Virus record (IMG/VR): IMGVR_UViG_3300023179_000127
Location: 1-56,939 of that record
Strand: one strand, 5' to 3'
Length of the DNA: 56,939 bases
DNA from: a virus
Shown: one piece after another, positions 35,539-44,589 of the stretch
Position numbering within the stretch: the first letter of the stretch is position 1
Layout: each line of letters opens with the position of its first letter
Notes under the pieces: generated by a model
The model's database searches: none
Seen by the model: only the letters and a program-made list of their open reading frames with translations
What the model was told of the DNA's origin: nothing
Made by a program: the position numbers and the translations under genes

Positions 35539-37370
35539 TCTTTATTATTAAATCCTTCTTGTAGTTTTTGTAATCCGCCTTGTGATGTACCTCCACCGGA
35601 TCCACCAAACAGGGAGCTTATAGACGACATTATCTTGCCAATAAACCCTAATCCAGGTATCATGGATGCAAATTGACCTATTAAGTTTAAGAACCCGGTG
35701 ATTGACACTTTGGGTATGAAGTTGGATTGTTTATAACCAAAATTACCTGGTGTAAAGGATTGTAATGAAGAGAAGTTACCTAATGGCATTGCAGGTAATT
35801 GGAATCCTGCAAATTGCTGCCCAATGCTTAGCAGCTGATTTGCAGAGCCTAATGATTGCAAGCTGCTGAAAGAAAGAGGAGAAGCTGAAGGTATAGTGAA
35901 CGGCAGACTGTACCCTGCCATGTTAAAGTTGTTTAAGTTTAAATTGCCTAAACCGCCAAAGCTGCCTAAACTGCCCAATCCGCCTGTAAGCAATCCTGTG
36001 TTTGGTAAAAGGTTTTGAAGTTGACTTGTTATGCGCGGTGTCAAGTTGTCTTTTAATATTTCTGCGCGATTTACAAAAGCTTGATATATAAATTCTGGCA
36101 TTGCAACTCCAAATTGGTTAACATTAACTACATTTGTATTGTTTAAACCGGGGTTAGTTAGATTGGAAAGACTTGCATCACGGGTTTTGTAAGATACAGT
36201 GGCTACTATAGCAGTACGTGTTGATCTGTCGCTAACAGATTTTTGAATTTTCTTTTGATTTAAATCAATGTATTGTTTTCTGTTTTCAACATTCTTTGTT
36301 ATATGCAGGGTTTTTATTTTTTGAAGATTGGCACCAGTACGTGCAGACCCGATCATTCTAGGGTTATATGCGGATGTGTCGTTAATGTTGCTAAAATAAA
36401 TGGCAAATTCATAGGTTTTGCCTAATAGTGTTTTTAATCTGTCTACTAATTCAGATAAATAGCCTTTAAAATTTGTATGGAAGTTAATATCAGTAACTAA
36501 ATTTAGACCATGTGGTTTTGTGGAATCAATAAGTATGTTGTACAAATCTGATGTCTTCTGAATGCGTATTAAATTAGTTCTCATGAGTGATGTGTTTTTG
36601 CGGCTCATATCGGTCATGAGGCTTCGTGTGTTTTCGCTTATTTTGCTATTGAGAGTAGGGGGAATTAAAATTGGAGGGCCATATAAACTGCAATTCATAT
36701 CAGCAACTGGTACAATCGAGTCATCAATTTTGTATGATTGATTTAAAAGTGTGCCAATGCTGTCGCTAAAATCGCCTAGAAACCCTAAATCACTGCCTTT
36801 TTTACTTTTGACCTGCTCTTGAACTTCATCAATGGCTGTTTTAAACTTTTTATACCAAAAATAAATGAAATCGTCATCAAGATTTTTCATTTTTTCAATT
36901 TCTAAATTGTTAAAAAACTCTGTTTGCTTGGTGACCACATCATTAGAAACTTGAGTTTTAAAATATTCAATGGCTATATCAAGTTCGTTCTCATAATCAC
37001 CAACTAAATCAAGAAAATTAGTAAACTTTTTAACAAATTCTGTTGAATTTGCTAAATTTATAAAAAGTAAATCAGGCAATGTTGTTTTTGTTATCTTTGT
37101 ACCAGTATTTTTGTTAGTACTTGTTAATTTTTTGTTTTCCAATACAGCTATGCTTGTTTGCTCGCTATTTACATCAGGATATGAAGCGCTTATTTCTTTT
37201 TCAACATCATATGTAAATGTTTTCATGTATGATGCTTGTGTTTCTGCGCTTGCAGGTTTAGTTGGCACAGCAGTTGACGGGCCGTTAGGGTTAGGTGGCT
37301 CAGGTAAAGCCATGATTGCTGGGTCTTTAAATAAATCTCTTGCAATTACTGTAGATGTTTGTTCGGCCAT
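35535..37370 (-). CDS. Probable baseplate structural protein, 611 aa
   Basis: 611 residues, third gene of the operon gp53-like, gp27-like, this one. The N-terminal half is mixed and partly helical (LDLVGDYENELDIAIEYFKTQV; DDDFIYFWYKKFKTAIDEVQ). Residues of about 430-600 are a low-complexity Gly/Leu/Asn/Phe/Ser region (GGLGSLGSFGGLGNLNLNN) with a hydrophobic patch (ITGFLNLIGQFASMIPGLGFIGKIM) near the C-terminus. A GGGA ribosome site precedes the ATG. I do not recognise the family; operon position implies a hub or spike-associated part. No lysozyme domain like that of T4 gp5 was seen. Confidence 0.6.
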   Translation of the reverse strand: MAEQTSTVIARDLFKDPAIMALPEPPNPNGPSTAVPTKPASAETQASYMKTFTYDVEKEISASYPDVNSEQTSIAVLENKKLTSTNKNTGTKITKTTLPDLLFINLANSTEFVKKFTNFLDLVGDYENELDIAIEYFKTQVSNDVVTKQTEFFNNLEIEKMKNLDDDFIYFWYKKFKTAIDEVQEQVKSKKGSDLGFLGDFSDSIGTLLNQSYKIDDSIVPVADMNCSLYGPPILIPPTLNSKISENTRSLMTDMSRKNTSLMRTNLIRIQKTSDLYNILIDSTKPHGLNLVTDINFHTNFKGYLSELVDRLKTLLGKTYEFAIYFSNINDTSAYNPRMIGSARTGANLQKIKTLHITKNVENRKQYIDLNQKKIQKSVSDRSTRTAIVATVSYKTRDASLSNLTNPGLNNTNVVNVNQFGVAMPEFIYQAFVNRAEILKDNLTPRITSQLQNLLPNTGLLTGGLGSLGSFGGLGNLNLNNFNMAGYSLPFTIPSASPLSFSSLQSLGSANQLLSIGQQFAGFQLPAMPLGNFSSLQSFTPGNFGYKQSNFIPKVSITGFLNLIGQFASMIPGLGFIGKIMSSISSLFGGSGGGTSQGGLQKLQEGFNNKD

Positions 37371-37371
37371 G

Positions 37372-39174
37372 TTATATTCCCTTTATTTGTTTTTGATAGA
37401 TATCAAAATAATTATATGTTTTCACTGCTTTAATTTCATTATTGTATTCGCCACCTTCAAAAACATGTTTAACTTCTGTTATATAGTATGTTCCAAGCAT
37501 TCTTTGATCAAATTCACTAATATCTAAAGTAGTATTTCTGTTAATACCTAAAAATCTGTTAGCTTGTCTGTGTGTACTACCTGGTACTTTGAAGCTAATA
37601 GCTTGATTTAGAAATACAGCTGACTTTAAAAACCTGTTTCTACCGTAACTCAATCGTTGAGCTTTAGATTGAATAGGGGTATCTTCATCATCAGATTTAG
37701 TAGAATATTCATTTCTTAAATTTTTAGATAAAAACTTGTACGTACCAGCTGCAAAATTTGTTGAATATTGACTGTTTAATGTTTTAACATAATTTGAATA
37801 ATAAACATTGTTAGATTGTTCATATGTATTGTCAATTACATCCATGGAAAATTCATGATTGTTGAAATTGTAACTATGCACTATGCTAGAATTCACAAGC
37901 TGCTGGGTAAATTCACCAGGCATCATGTCTATGGTAAAGTTATTGATTGTACCTGCTGTATATAGGTACACTGTATTTTTGAATGGTGCGTATCTTACAA
38001 ATTGTGTTGAAGATGAAATAATTTTATCTGAAAAGAAATCGGTGTAGCCTCCTAGCAAATATGTTTCTAAAAAATAAGGACCAGGTAACCCGGCGTTTGC
38101 TTCTCTGTCTGGTACTAGCGGATCCGGTTCTTGTAACAAAGCCTTCTTAAAAATAGACGTCATGCTTTCAAGAGAGAAAACTCTAGATGATCTGTCTAAT
38201 TCTAACAAAGCAAAATCATAATTGTTGTTAGAATCAGACACATGTCTGTCTAGCAGGTAGTTTAAAGTGTCTATACCTTTGTAGTTAGCTGGAGAAGAGA
38301 AGAATATTCTTGATGCACCTTTATCAAAATCTTCTGATTTATCTGTTACTGTTGCGGGGTAGCCATCTTCTTTATTAAAAAAACTTGTTAAAAACGTTTT
38401 TATAGCTTCTTGTGTTTGTAAGCTGCGTTGAGCATTGCTTACATTAACTGTGTTACTGTTGTTGCAGAAGTTTGATGTAGAATAATAGCTATTTTTTTCT
38501 AACAAAATCTGTTCATACAAGTCTCTAAAATAAAGTTTTTTATATTTTGTACCGGGGGTGTCTAGTAGTACCTCTTCTGTGTTGTAAATACTGCCGTGTA
38601 TGCATATTCTAAAATATTTGTTTATGTTTTCGTCTTTACTATCAACTGGCGCGCTTGATTCATTGATAGAAAAGTTAGGAAAAATGTTTATATAAATTAA
38701 ATCACGAGCATCTCCTTTAAAAAGAAAGCCTTTTTTGGCCGGTGTATTCGGTGCACGTTGTTCATTTATGGCGTCAATCTGTCGTTCTATAATATCAAAA
38801 GAATTATCTAGTACTATATACCCATTATGAAATGGTGAGGAAGCGTTGTCAACTAATACAAGTTGCTTTAAGCTGGCTGGTCTTATGTAAAAAGCTCTGT
38901 CATGAGTGTTGACTATAACAATAGCCATGGAGTATGGTGTACCTTCAACATTAGTAAAATTAACAACTTCAGGCTTGTTGTTTATATTTTTACTGCCTGG
39001 GATAGCTAATTCTGGTGTGTTGTCTGTTACTGGCTGCCCCGGAAATTTTCTAGCAAAACCAGGCGTACCTCTTAATTCAGGTATAATCCATTCAAGCCCA
39101 TCATCTACAGGGTCTGGCCAGCCGCCGACCCCTACTACATTGTTTTCATCAGGTGTTGGAAATTGTGTAGCCAT
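37372..39174 (-). CDS. Baseplate hub protein, gp27-like
   Basis: 600 residues. The C-terminal region has the pattern of gp27/gpD-type hub proteins: AISFKVPGSTHRQANRFLGI, then RMLGTYYITEVKHVFEGGEYNNEIKAVKTYNYFD. In these families the hub trimer sits at the tube end and holds the spike. The N-terminal 60 residues are Pro/Gly-rich and may be extended. It follows the gp53-like gene with stop and start 2 nt apart and no SD, as in the gp25-gp6 pair, and precedes the 611-residue protein. Length exceeds T4 gp27 (391), so about 200 extra residues are present. Confidence 0.62.
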   Translation of the reverse strand: MATQFPTPDENNVVGVGGWPDPVDDGLEWIIPELRGTPGFARKFPGQPVTDNTPELAIPGSKNINNKPEVVNFTNVEGTPYSMAIVIVNTHDRAFYIRPASLKQLVLVDNASSPFHNGYIVLDNSFDIIERQIDAINEQRAPNTPAKKGFLFKGDARDLIYINIFPNFSINESSAPVDSKDENINKYFRICIHGSIYNTEEVLLDTPGTKYKKLYFRDLYEQILLEKNSYYSTSNFCNNSNTVNVSNAQRSLQTQEAIKTFLTSFFNKEDGYPATVTDKSEDFDKGASRIFFSSPANYKGIDTLNYLLDRHVSDSNNNYDFALLELDRSSRVFSLESMTSIFKKALLQEPDPLVPDREANAGLPGPYFLETYLLGGYTDFFSDKIISSSTQFVRYAPFKNTVYLYTAGTINNFTIDMMPGEFTQQLVNSSIVHSYNFNNHEFSMDVIDNTYEQSNNVYYSNYVKTLNSQYSTNFAAGTYKFLSKNLRNEYSTKSDDEDTPIQSKAQRLSYGRNRFLKSAVFLNQAISFKVPGSTHRQANRFLGINRNTTLDISEFDQRMLGTYYITEVKHVFEGGEYNNEIKAVKTYNYFDIYQKQIKGI

Positions 39175-39176
39175 AA

Positions 39177-39545
39177 TTAAGCAAGGAGTCGTTTAATATC
39201 AGATATAATGTTTTTAATGTATTGGGGCTTTACAATTTTAATGTAAGTACCTTGTGCAGGGATAATAACGGGGTTTCTTATTTTATTAACTAAACATATT
39301 AACCACCACAATTCAATTGTTTGATAAGCATTGAAGCTCACTGTAGTCCATGGAGATCTCTTTTTAACTTGCATTAGATACACTTTTTCATCATCAACTT
39401 CATAATTATTCAAAGAAATAGCTTTTGAAATGTTATAAAAATATTGATTATCGTCTGTTTTGTACACTTTGAATATGTTTTCATATCTAGATGGTACTAA
39501 CTGCGGTAAATCTGTAATATCGTTTTGATATGAACCTTGTTCCAT
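39177..39545 (-). CDS. 53: Baseplate wedge protein, gp53-like
   Basis: 122 residues. SPWTTVSFNAYQTIELWWLICLVNKIRNPVIIPAQGTYIKI (about 64-104) has the LysM-like pattern of phage baseplate wedge proteins such as gp53: W...S...Y.T..LWW.I...N.I.NP...P..G..I.I. gp53 caps the wedge and helps join wedges around the hub. The protein is shorter than T4 gp53 (196) and lies next to hub genes, which fits. A perfect TATAAATA lies 6 nt before the ATG. Confidence 0.72.
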   Translation of the reverse strand: MEQGSYQNDITDLPQLVPSRYENIFKVYKTDDNQYFYNISKAISLNNYEVDDEKVYLMQVKKRSPWTTVSFNAYQTIELWWLICLVNKIRNPVIIPAQGTYIKIVKPQYIKNIISDIKRLLA

Positions 39546-39551
39546 ATATAG

Positions 39552-39559
39552 TATTTATA
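39552..39559 (-). promoter_or_regulatory. Perfect late-promoter motif TATAAATA
   Basis: TATAAATACTATAT runs straight into ATG at 39545. The context TATAAATACTAT also matches the extended T4 late consensus. Confidence 0.78.
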
Positions 39560-39579
39560 ACAGTAATGTAAGGCTGTTA

Positions 39580-40881
39580 TTAAATTTGACTGCCAATTCC
39601 TCTTTGAATTCCGGAGTTTAAGAATTGATCAATTAAGTTTGTGGCGCCAGAAGATGCAGTATTGCCAACAACTTCTATAGTACCAGGAGCATTCATTATA
39701 TTTAATTGATCCTTAAATTGATCTAAAAGCGAGCTTCCATTGTCTGCTACACCATTCTTATCCATTACCTGTATGGGTCCAGAAGGATTAAGCATATGAA
39801 ACATGAAGTTTTTAGATTCGGCAATAAGTCCTTTGAGTGATATTTTAATCATGTATGCATCTGGTATTATAGCATCATATGTGTATGAATTTACTAATGT
39901 GTTGGTTCTACTGTTTGCACCAGGTGGTAGAGGTATTTTCATTTGCCGGCGCGCGCCTTGAAAGTCTATTTGCAAATTTTGAATATAAGCAAATGGCATG
40001 TATTTTACACCTGGTATGTACACCTCGTACACTTTAGGTTGTTCAATAACACTGGCATTTTTTCTAGCGGGGCGATTATTGTACAATAATAAAAATATTA
40101 ATTGCCAATTTTTAATTACATCGTCGTACGTAGCAGAGCCTGTGTTAATTAGCGGAAAGGTAAATGTGAATTCTTCGCCGTCTGTGGGGTAATTAAAAAA
40201 TTTAGAACGTTCAACATAAGTTACACCTTTTATATCTTGACCAACAGCTATGGAGTCAGCTACGTTCGCGGCTATTTCTTTTAATCCACCTAAAGCTCCT
40301 AAGAAACCACCGGGTCCACCATCACCGGAGAATGCATTCTGTGCAGCTGCAGCAAAGTTTTCAAAATAGGGCAATCTGAATTGCCAACCTGTATCTTTTG
40401 TTAAGTACAAGTTTTTGTAAGGCTGTAACCATGAATTTCGTGTATCATTAAAAGTGGGGTTTTCATCTCTAATATTATCATAAAATTGCTGTGCTTGTGC
40501 ACCTAATTTTTTACCGGTTTCTGTTGAATCGACAATTTTTTTACCTTCACTCAAGATTTGTTTTACTGCTTGATTGAAAGAATCTACAGTGTCACTACCT
40601 ACTAGCTGAGTAGCTATATTAGTAAAACCGTCAATTGCTGCGCCACCGCTGTACAGCAATTGTGCTATTAATGCATTAGTTTTTAATTCTTTTTCGACTA
40701 GTCGTAATTCAGGTACTTCTTCTCTTGCGCGGTTGCCTTTGGGTGAATATGTCCAGTAGAATTGTTCTACAACGTTTACAACACCGCCTTGTGAACCACC
40801 TGGAGCAACTAAAGCAGGGGGAGCATTGTTGTCGCCGCCTTGTTTTTGTGAAAACTGAAAAACATGATCTACACTAGTCAT
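39580..40881 (-). CDS. Baseplate tail-tube-cap-like protein (gp48/gp54-like candidate)
   Basis: 433 residues. The central region (YVERSKFFNYPTDGEEFTFTFPLINTG, KNWQLIFLLLYNNRPARKN, KVYEVYIPGVKYMPFAYIQNLQIDFQGARRQM) has the beta-rich plan of tube-cap proteins that sit between hub and tube in T4-like baseplates. Gly/Pro-rich ends are probably flexible. It is next to the tape-measure gene, as expected for a protein that starts tube assembly. It has its own late-promoter-like motif TATAAGTA. Whether it corresponds to gp48 or gp54 cannot be decided by eye. Confidence 0.55.
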   Translation of the reverse strand: MTSVDHVFQFSQKQGGDNNAPPALVAPGGSQGGVVNVVEQFYWTYSPKGNRAREEVPELRLVEKELKTNALIAQLLYSGGAAIDGFTNIATQLVGSDTVDSFNQAVKQILSEGKKIVDSTETGKKLGAQAQQFYDNIRDENPTFNDTRNSWLQPYKNLYLTKDTGWQFRLPYFENFAAAAQNAFSGDGGPGGFLGALGGLKEIAANVADSIAVGQDIKGVTYVERSKFFNYPTDGEEFTFTFPLINTGSATYDDVIKNWQLIFLLLYNNRPARKNASVIEQPKVYEVYIPGVKYMPFAYIQNLQIDFQGARRQMKIPLPPGANSRTNTLVNSYTYDAIIPDAYMIKISLKGLIAESKNFMFHMLNPSGPIQVMDKNGVADNGSSLLDQFKDQLNIMNAPGTIEVVGNTASSGATNLIDQFLNSGIQRGIGSQI

Positions 40882-40888
40882 ATAACAT

Positions 40889-40896
40889 TACTTATA
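40889..40896 (-). promoter_or_regulatory. Late-promoter-like motif TATAAGTA
   Basis: One mismatch to TATAAATA, 7 nt before the ATG at 40881, squeezed into a 15-nt intergenic gap. Confidence 0.55.
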
Positions 40897-43803
40897 TCAC
40901 ACTGGAGCGTATGGTGAGTTGAGCATACCAGCTCTAAAGTTGTTTGTGGAGCTACTGCTGTTTAAAACAACGTTTCTTGATGAATTATTTACATTAATGA
41001 GTTGTGGTGCGCTCTTTTCTGTATTAGCAGCTGTAGCGAACCCTCTGTCATTTATTTGATTACCTTTCTGAATATTCATATCAATATTACGTAGTAGCTT
41101 TTTATTTTCTTCTTGTGCTCGGGTGTTTTCATTAATAGATTTTATTAACTCCTCATTTTCCGGCTCACTATATGTTGTTTTAAAGCTTCTCAATGCGTTC
41201 TCGTCAATAGTAACTGGTGGCATATCAATTTTAGATGGTTGAGGTGCTGGTTGTACTTGTGTTCTGTCTTCAATATATCGTATATTATCGTCTTGTACTG
41301 GGGGCAATGGTTCAACTGTACCTGGTATTGACTGGTTTTTCTTTTTAAGCTCTTCCATGCTCACAGAAAACTCTGGTTCTGCAGGGGGTACTGTAGGTTC
41401 TGATGGTGTATAAGGCTTAGTTACTGCATCCATTTTAGTTTCTGGTTCTACTACAGTTGTAGATACAGAAACCGGCTTACCTGTCTTTTTATCAACAAGT
41501 GTACCGTTAGAATTTACTTCATACTTTTCCTTAAATTCACTATGCATATTACTAGGCACATTATTTAAAATGTTATCCATGGCCTTTTCTTGAGGTGTTT
41601 TTTGTAATGTTGGTTGTACAACTGCTTCTGTTTTAGTCTGATCTTCTAATTGTCTTGCAGCTCGTTCTCTAGCTGCATCCTGCTCGTTGCGTATTCTATT
41701 TCTTTCTTTAAGCTCAGCATATTCTGCATCAGCTGCAGCTTCTGCGGCTTCTTTTGCAGCTCTATTAGCTTTTTCCTCTGAAGCTTCTTTTTGTAATTCA
41801 TCAATTCTTTGCTGTGCATCTGCAGCAGCATCATAAGATGTTGTATCTCCATCTTTACCTTTACCTTTACCTTTACCTTTGCCTTTGCCACCACCACCGC
41901 CGTTTCCGCTGTTTATGCAATCACATAAAGCATAGAGCTGATTGGTTAAGTAGTCTCTTGTCTGAGATCCAAAATCAACTATTATAACTTCATCTCTATT
42001 AACGCTAACTCCTTTATTTTCTGCTTCAGGCCCTTCTTTCATAGGTTCCAGCTTGCCTTGCTCTTCAGGTTTCTTACCGGTAAACTTCTCTTTTAAATAA
42101 TCCCATGCATATTTACCCCATTGAATTCCTTTTATAAGTGGGTTTATTGATGCAAGTGCATTTAATATTAGATCTATTATAGTTGACAGGACGCTTTTAC
42201 CTGCAGCAGCAATTTTAGCAATAGTAGATTCTTTTATTTCATTCCATTTCTCTTCTATTTTCTTTTTAAGATCTTCTTTCTTTTCATCAATAAATTGATT
42301 AATTTTATCTCCAACTGGATTAACTATTAAATCCATCCATTTAGTTAAATTTTGCATTGCAAATGATGAAATTTTATTCAAAACTTGACCTACTATTTGC
42401 TCTAACAATGATTCTTTTCCGTCTTTTTTAGCTAAAAAGAAATCACTCAATTTAGCTCCAATTTTATCCCAAATTTCTCCAAAGTTAATTTTATCAAGGC
42501 CTAATTTTTTAAAAGCTTGATCTACATTTCCTGTAGTTAAATCTTCCAATGCATTAACAACGTTCATGAATATGTCTATTGCGGTGGCTAAGCTAGGAGC
42601 ATATTTCATTAATGCAGCTTTGCCGTCAGCATATCGCTTTGGATCGCCGCTCATCATGTCTCCAATTGCTTGTACAATATTAAAAGCGCCAGATAACATG
42701 GTATTAATTTTTTCATACATAGCCATAATTTTATCTTTAAACTCTTGTATCATGCCTTTAATATCAAATTTTTTTCCTTTAAAAAAGTCTTTTAATCCTA
42801 AACCATCTAAAACAGAATCTATTGCGTTATTAATTACATTGTCAAGATTAAAATTTTCAAATCCTTTCAAGAAATCGGCTAACCCTTTTAATGCGGGGAA
42901 CCTTACTGCCAAATCGTCTAAGAATTTTACAACTCTTGCAATAGTTAGATCGCTAGAAAAAAGTTCTTTAATTTTTTCAAACAAAAACCCTAGTGTAGAG
43001 TCTTTGCTGAACAATTTACCAAAAATTGCATCTTTTATATTTGCTATAAATTCTCTAATTTTATTACCTATGTTACTAAAAAAACCGCTTGTTGAAGTTG
43101 TAGGCTTGTTGTCTTTATCGTTTTTATCTACTCCAAAAATTTTCTCTTTAGATGTACCTAGCAGTTCAGCTATAAATTCAGCGCCTGGTATTGCAAAAGC
43201 TAATCTTTTAAACCCTTCAGAATATTTACCCTCACCAATTAACTTAAACCCGTCGTACATATCAATGAGTCTGCCCACTAGCGGTAGAGATCTTATCCAT
43301 TCTTTAAGTTTTAAATCTGTTTTATTAAATTTACTAAGAAATCCTGTGATAGATGTGTAGATATTTCCTTTCTTAAAATCGTTGAGTAGCTTTTGTACAA
43401 ATGGGAATTTACCAGCACCAAAACCAGCTGCAGCAACGAGTCCTAATATTATGCCTATAGGACCTAGTATTTTACTGAAGAAACCTTCGCTATTTTTAGG
43501 CTGTTTTCGAACTTCTTTGAGCAATGCATCCATCCTATCAGATTGATCTAGTTTTTTGAGTTCTTTTATTGATTTTTTAGATAAATTAACTTCTCCACCT
43601 TCTCTTGCGCGTTTATCTCTTTTTACCTCGCGTTCATCTTGTCTGCGAGCAAATTGATTAATTGGTACAAAGTTTTTAGATATTATTTTTTCAAGCCTAC
43701 GTAAGTTTTTTGCCTGCGCTTCCTGTGCTTTAGCTAAATCAGCTATGTTCTTTTCTAATGCTGCTAACATTTGCTCAGGTGTTAGCCCTTCTGTATTAGC
43801 CAT
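40897..43803 (-). CDS. Tail tape-measure protein (gp29 role)
   Basis: 968 residues, mostly helical. A charged N-terminal coiled coil (about 1-95) precedes a hydrophobic segment at about 110-130 (ILGPIGIILGLVAAAGFGAG), repeated amphipathic helices with FF.LF and DF-type pairs, a Gly-rich hinge (GGGGGKGKGKGKGKGKDGD near 640), a second Ala/Glu/Arg coiled coil and a Pro-rich tail ending VVLNSSSSTNNFRAGMLNSPYAPV. This layout fits a tape measure that sets tail length and leaves through the tube at infection. The position between gp26-like genes and the tube-cap candidate supports it. At 968 residues against 590 for T4 gp29, a longer tail is predicted. Confidence 0.72.
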   Translation of the reverse strand: MANTEGLTPEQMLAALEKNIADLAKAQEAQAKNLRRLEKIISKNFVPINQFARRQDEREVKRDKRAREGGEVNLSKKSIKELKKLDQSDRMDALLKEVRKQPKNSEGFFSKILGPIGIILGLVAAAGFGAGKFPFVQKLLNDFKKGNIYTSITGFLSKFNKTDLKLKEWIRSLPLVGRLIDMYDGFKLIGEGKYSEGFKRLAFAIPGAEFIAELLGTSKEKIFGVDKNDKDNKPTTSTSGFFSNIGNKIREFIANIKDAIFGKLFSKDSTLGFLFEKIKELFSSDLTIARVVKFLDDLAVRFPALKGLADFLKGFENFNLDNVINNAIDSVLDGLGLKDFFKGKKFDIKGMIQEFKDKIMAMYEKINTMLSGAFNIVQAIGDMMSGDPKRYADGKAALMKYAPSLATAIDIFMNVVNALEDLTTGNVDQAFKKLGLDKINFGEIWDKIGAKLSDFFLAKKDGKESLLEQIVGQVLNKISSFAMQNLTKWMDLIVNPVGDKINQFIDEKKEDLKKKIEEKWNEIKESTIAKIAAAGKSVLSTIIDLILNALASINPLIKGIQWGKYAWDYLKEKFTGKKPEEQGKLEPMKEGPEAENKGVSVNRDEVIIVDFGSQTRDYLTNQLYALCDCINSGNGGGGGKGKGKGKGKGKDGDTTSYDAAADAQQRIDELQKEASEEKANRAAKEAAEAAADAEYAELKERNRIRNEQDAARERAARQLEDQTKTEAVVQPTLQKTPQEKAMDNILNNVPSNMHSEFKEKYEVNSNGTLVDKKTGKPVSVSTTVVEPETKMDAVTKPYTPSEPTVPPAEPEFSVSMEELKKKNQSIPGTVEPLPPVQDDNIRYIEDRTQVQPAPQPSKIDMPPVTIDENALRSFKTTYSEPENEELIKSINENTRAQEENKKLLRNIDMNIQKGNQINDRGFATAANTEKSAPQLINVNNSSRNVVLNSSSSTNNFRAGMLNSPYAPV
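41853..41889 (-). repeat. Hexanucleotide microsatellite (ctttac/ctttgc)n
   Basis: About six tandem 6-bp units on the plus strand, encoding (GK)n in the tape-measure protein. Slippage by whole units would keep frame and change hinge length by Gly-Lys pairs. Confidence 0.85.
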
Positions 43804-43808
43804 ACAGA

Positions 43809-43815
43809 TATTTAA
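43809..43815 (-). promoter_or_regulatory. Late-promoter-like motif ATTAAATA
   Basis: TTAAATA followed by the 5-nt spacer TCTGT and the ATG at 43803 of the tape-measure gene. Confidence 0.6.
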
Positions 43816-43825
43816 TGTTAATTAA

Positions 43826-44581
43826 TTAGATTGTGAAGAAACTACCGTCAACTTCTATGGTCTCATCGCCAGTAACTGTAAATTTAGACTCTACGTCTCT
43901 GTAGCTTTTAATATATTCAAGTAATTTAGTTACTAATTGAGCTGGAAGCTGTTCAGCAAGCTTAATGCACTCTTCTGCAGTAATTTGAGTGAAATCTACT
44001 GTTGTATTGGTGTCTTTGAGTGTTAGAGTTTTAATAAACTTGGCTAGTTCGTATACAAACAGCTCACTTAACACGGTTTTAAGATCACTTTCACTAGATA
44101 CAGATATTTTCTTTATTGAATATTCACTGATTTTTTTATCATTACCGATTCTGGGCAGTGAAGCTACAACAGAAAAATTCTCATGCTCTATAACCTTATC
44201 ATTAAGATCAGGTAATAAAATGTTTTTATAGTTCTCAATAACAACATTTAAATCAACATTTACATTGTTACTAGAAACATATCTATTTTCTAAGCATTTA
44301 GCGCGCAATGCAACGGTCATAGCAATTCTATCAAAAACAAATAATGAATCAATGTCGACGGTAGCATCAAGATTATTTGCTTTTAAGATATCGTTCATGC
44401 CTACAATAAAAGAAAGTTTTGTAAGTGACTCTTCCATAGATGTCTTGAGCAAGTTTTTTTGCTGTACTAAAGTTATATTTTTAAATTTTATTTCTTTTCT
44501 TAATGACGGTACAAAGACGTCTATTCCGGATTTCTTATTGTACGCTTCCAGTTGCTGTAGTGCTACATTAACATTGCTCAT
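43826..44581 (-). CDS. Baseplate hub protein, gp26-like (copy 2)
   Basis: 251 residues. The N-terminal pattern (DVFVPSLRKEIKFKNITLVQQKNLLKTSMEESL) is that of the T4 gp26/gp51 family: a parameter-like beta-hairpin then LT..QQK.LL. Helical segments follow (FVYELAKFIKTL, CIKLAEQLPAQLVTKLLEYIKSYRDVES). It lies 8 nt after a similar, equally sized gene and directly before the tape-measure gene. In T4, gp26 and gp51 help build the hub; genes in this position in other phages encode tape-measure chaperones, so a chaperone role is also possible. It has no SD; an A/T-rich TATAATAATAA precedes the ATG. Confidence 0.6.
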   Translation of the reverse strand: MSNVNVALQQLEAYNKKSGIDVFVPSLRKEIKFKNITLVQQKNLLKTSMEESLTKLSFIVGMNDILKANNLDATVDIDSLFVFDRIAMTVALRAKCLENRYVSSNNVNVDLNVVIENYKNILLPDLNDKVIEHENFSVVASLPRIGNDKKISEYSIKKISVSSESDLKTVLSELFVYELAKFIKTLTLKDTNTTVDFTQITAEECIKLAEQLPAQLVTKLLEYIKSYRDVESKFTVTGDETIEVDGSFFTI

Positions 44582-44589
44582 TTATATTA

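Noticed and set aside
35529-35545. Palindrome AAGATTAATCTT between convergent genes as a bidirectional terminator
   Set aside because: The stem is short and A/T-rich; it is mainly made of two overlapping stop codons, so evidence is too weak.
35535-37370. gp5-type hub lysozyme in the 611-residue protein
   Set aside because: No lysozyme Glu/Asp/Thr motif, OB-fold or spike beta-helix repeat was visible; only operon position suggested it.
42566-43360. 264-codon plus-strand frame opposite the tape-measure gene
   Set aside because: Ser/Leu/Ile/Asn/Pro-rich antisense shadow of Lys/Leu/Phe/Asp helices; no promoter or ribosome site.
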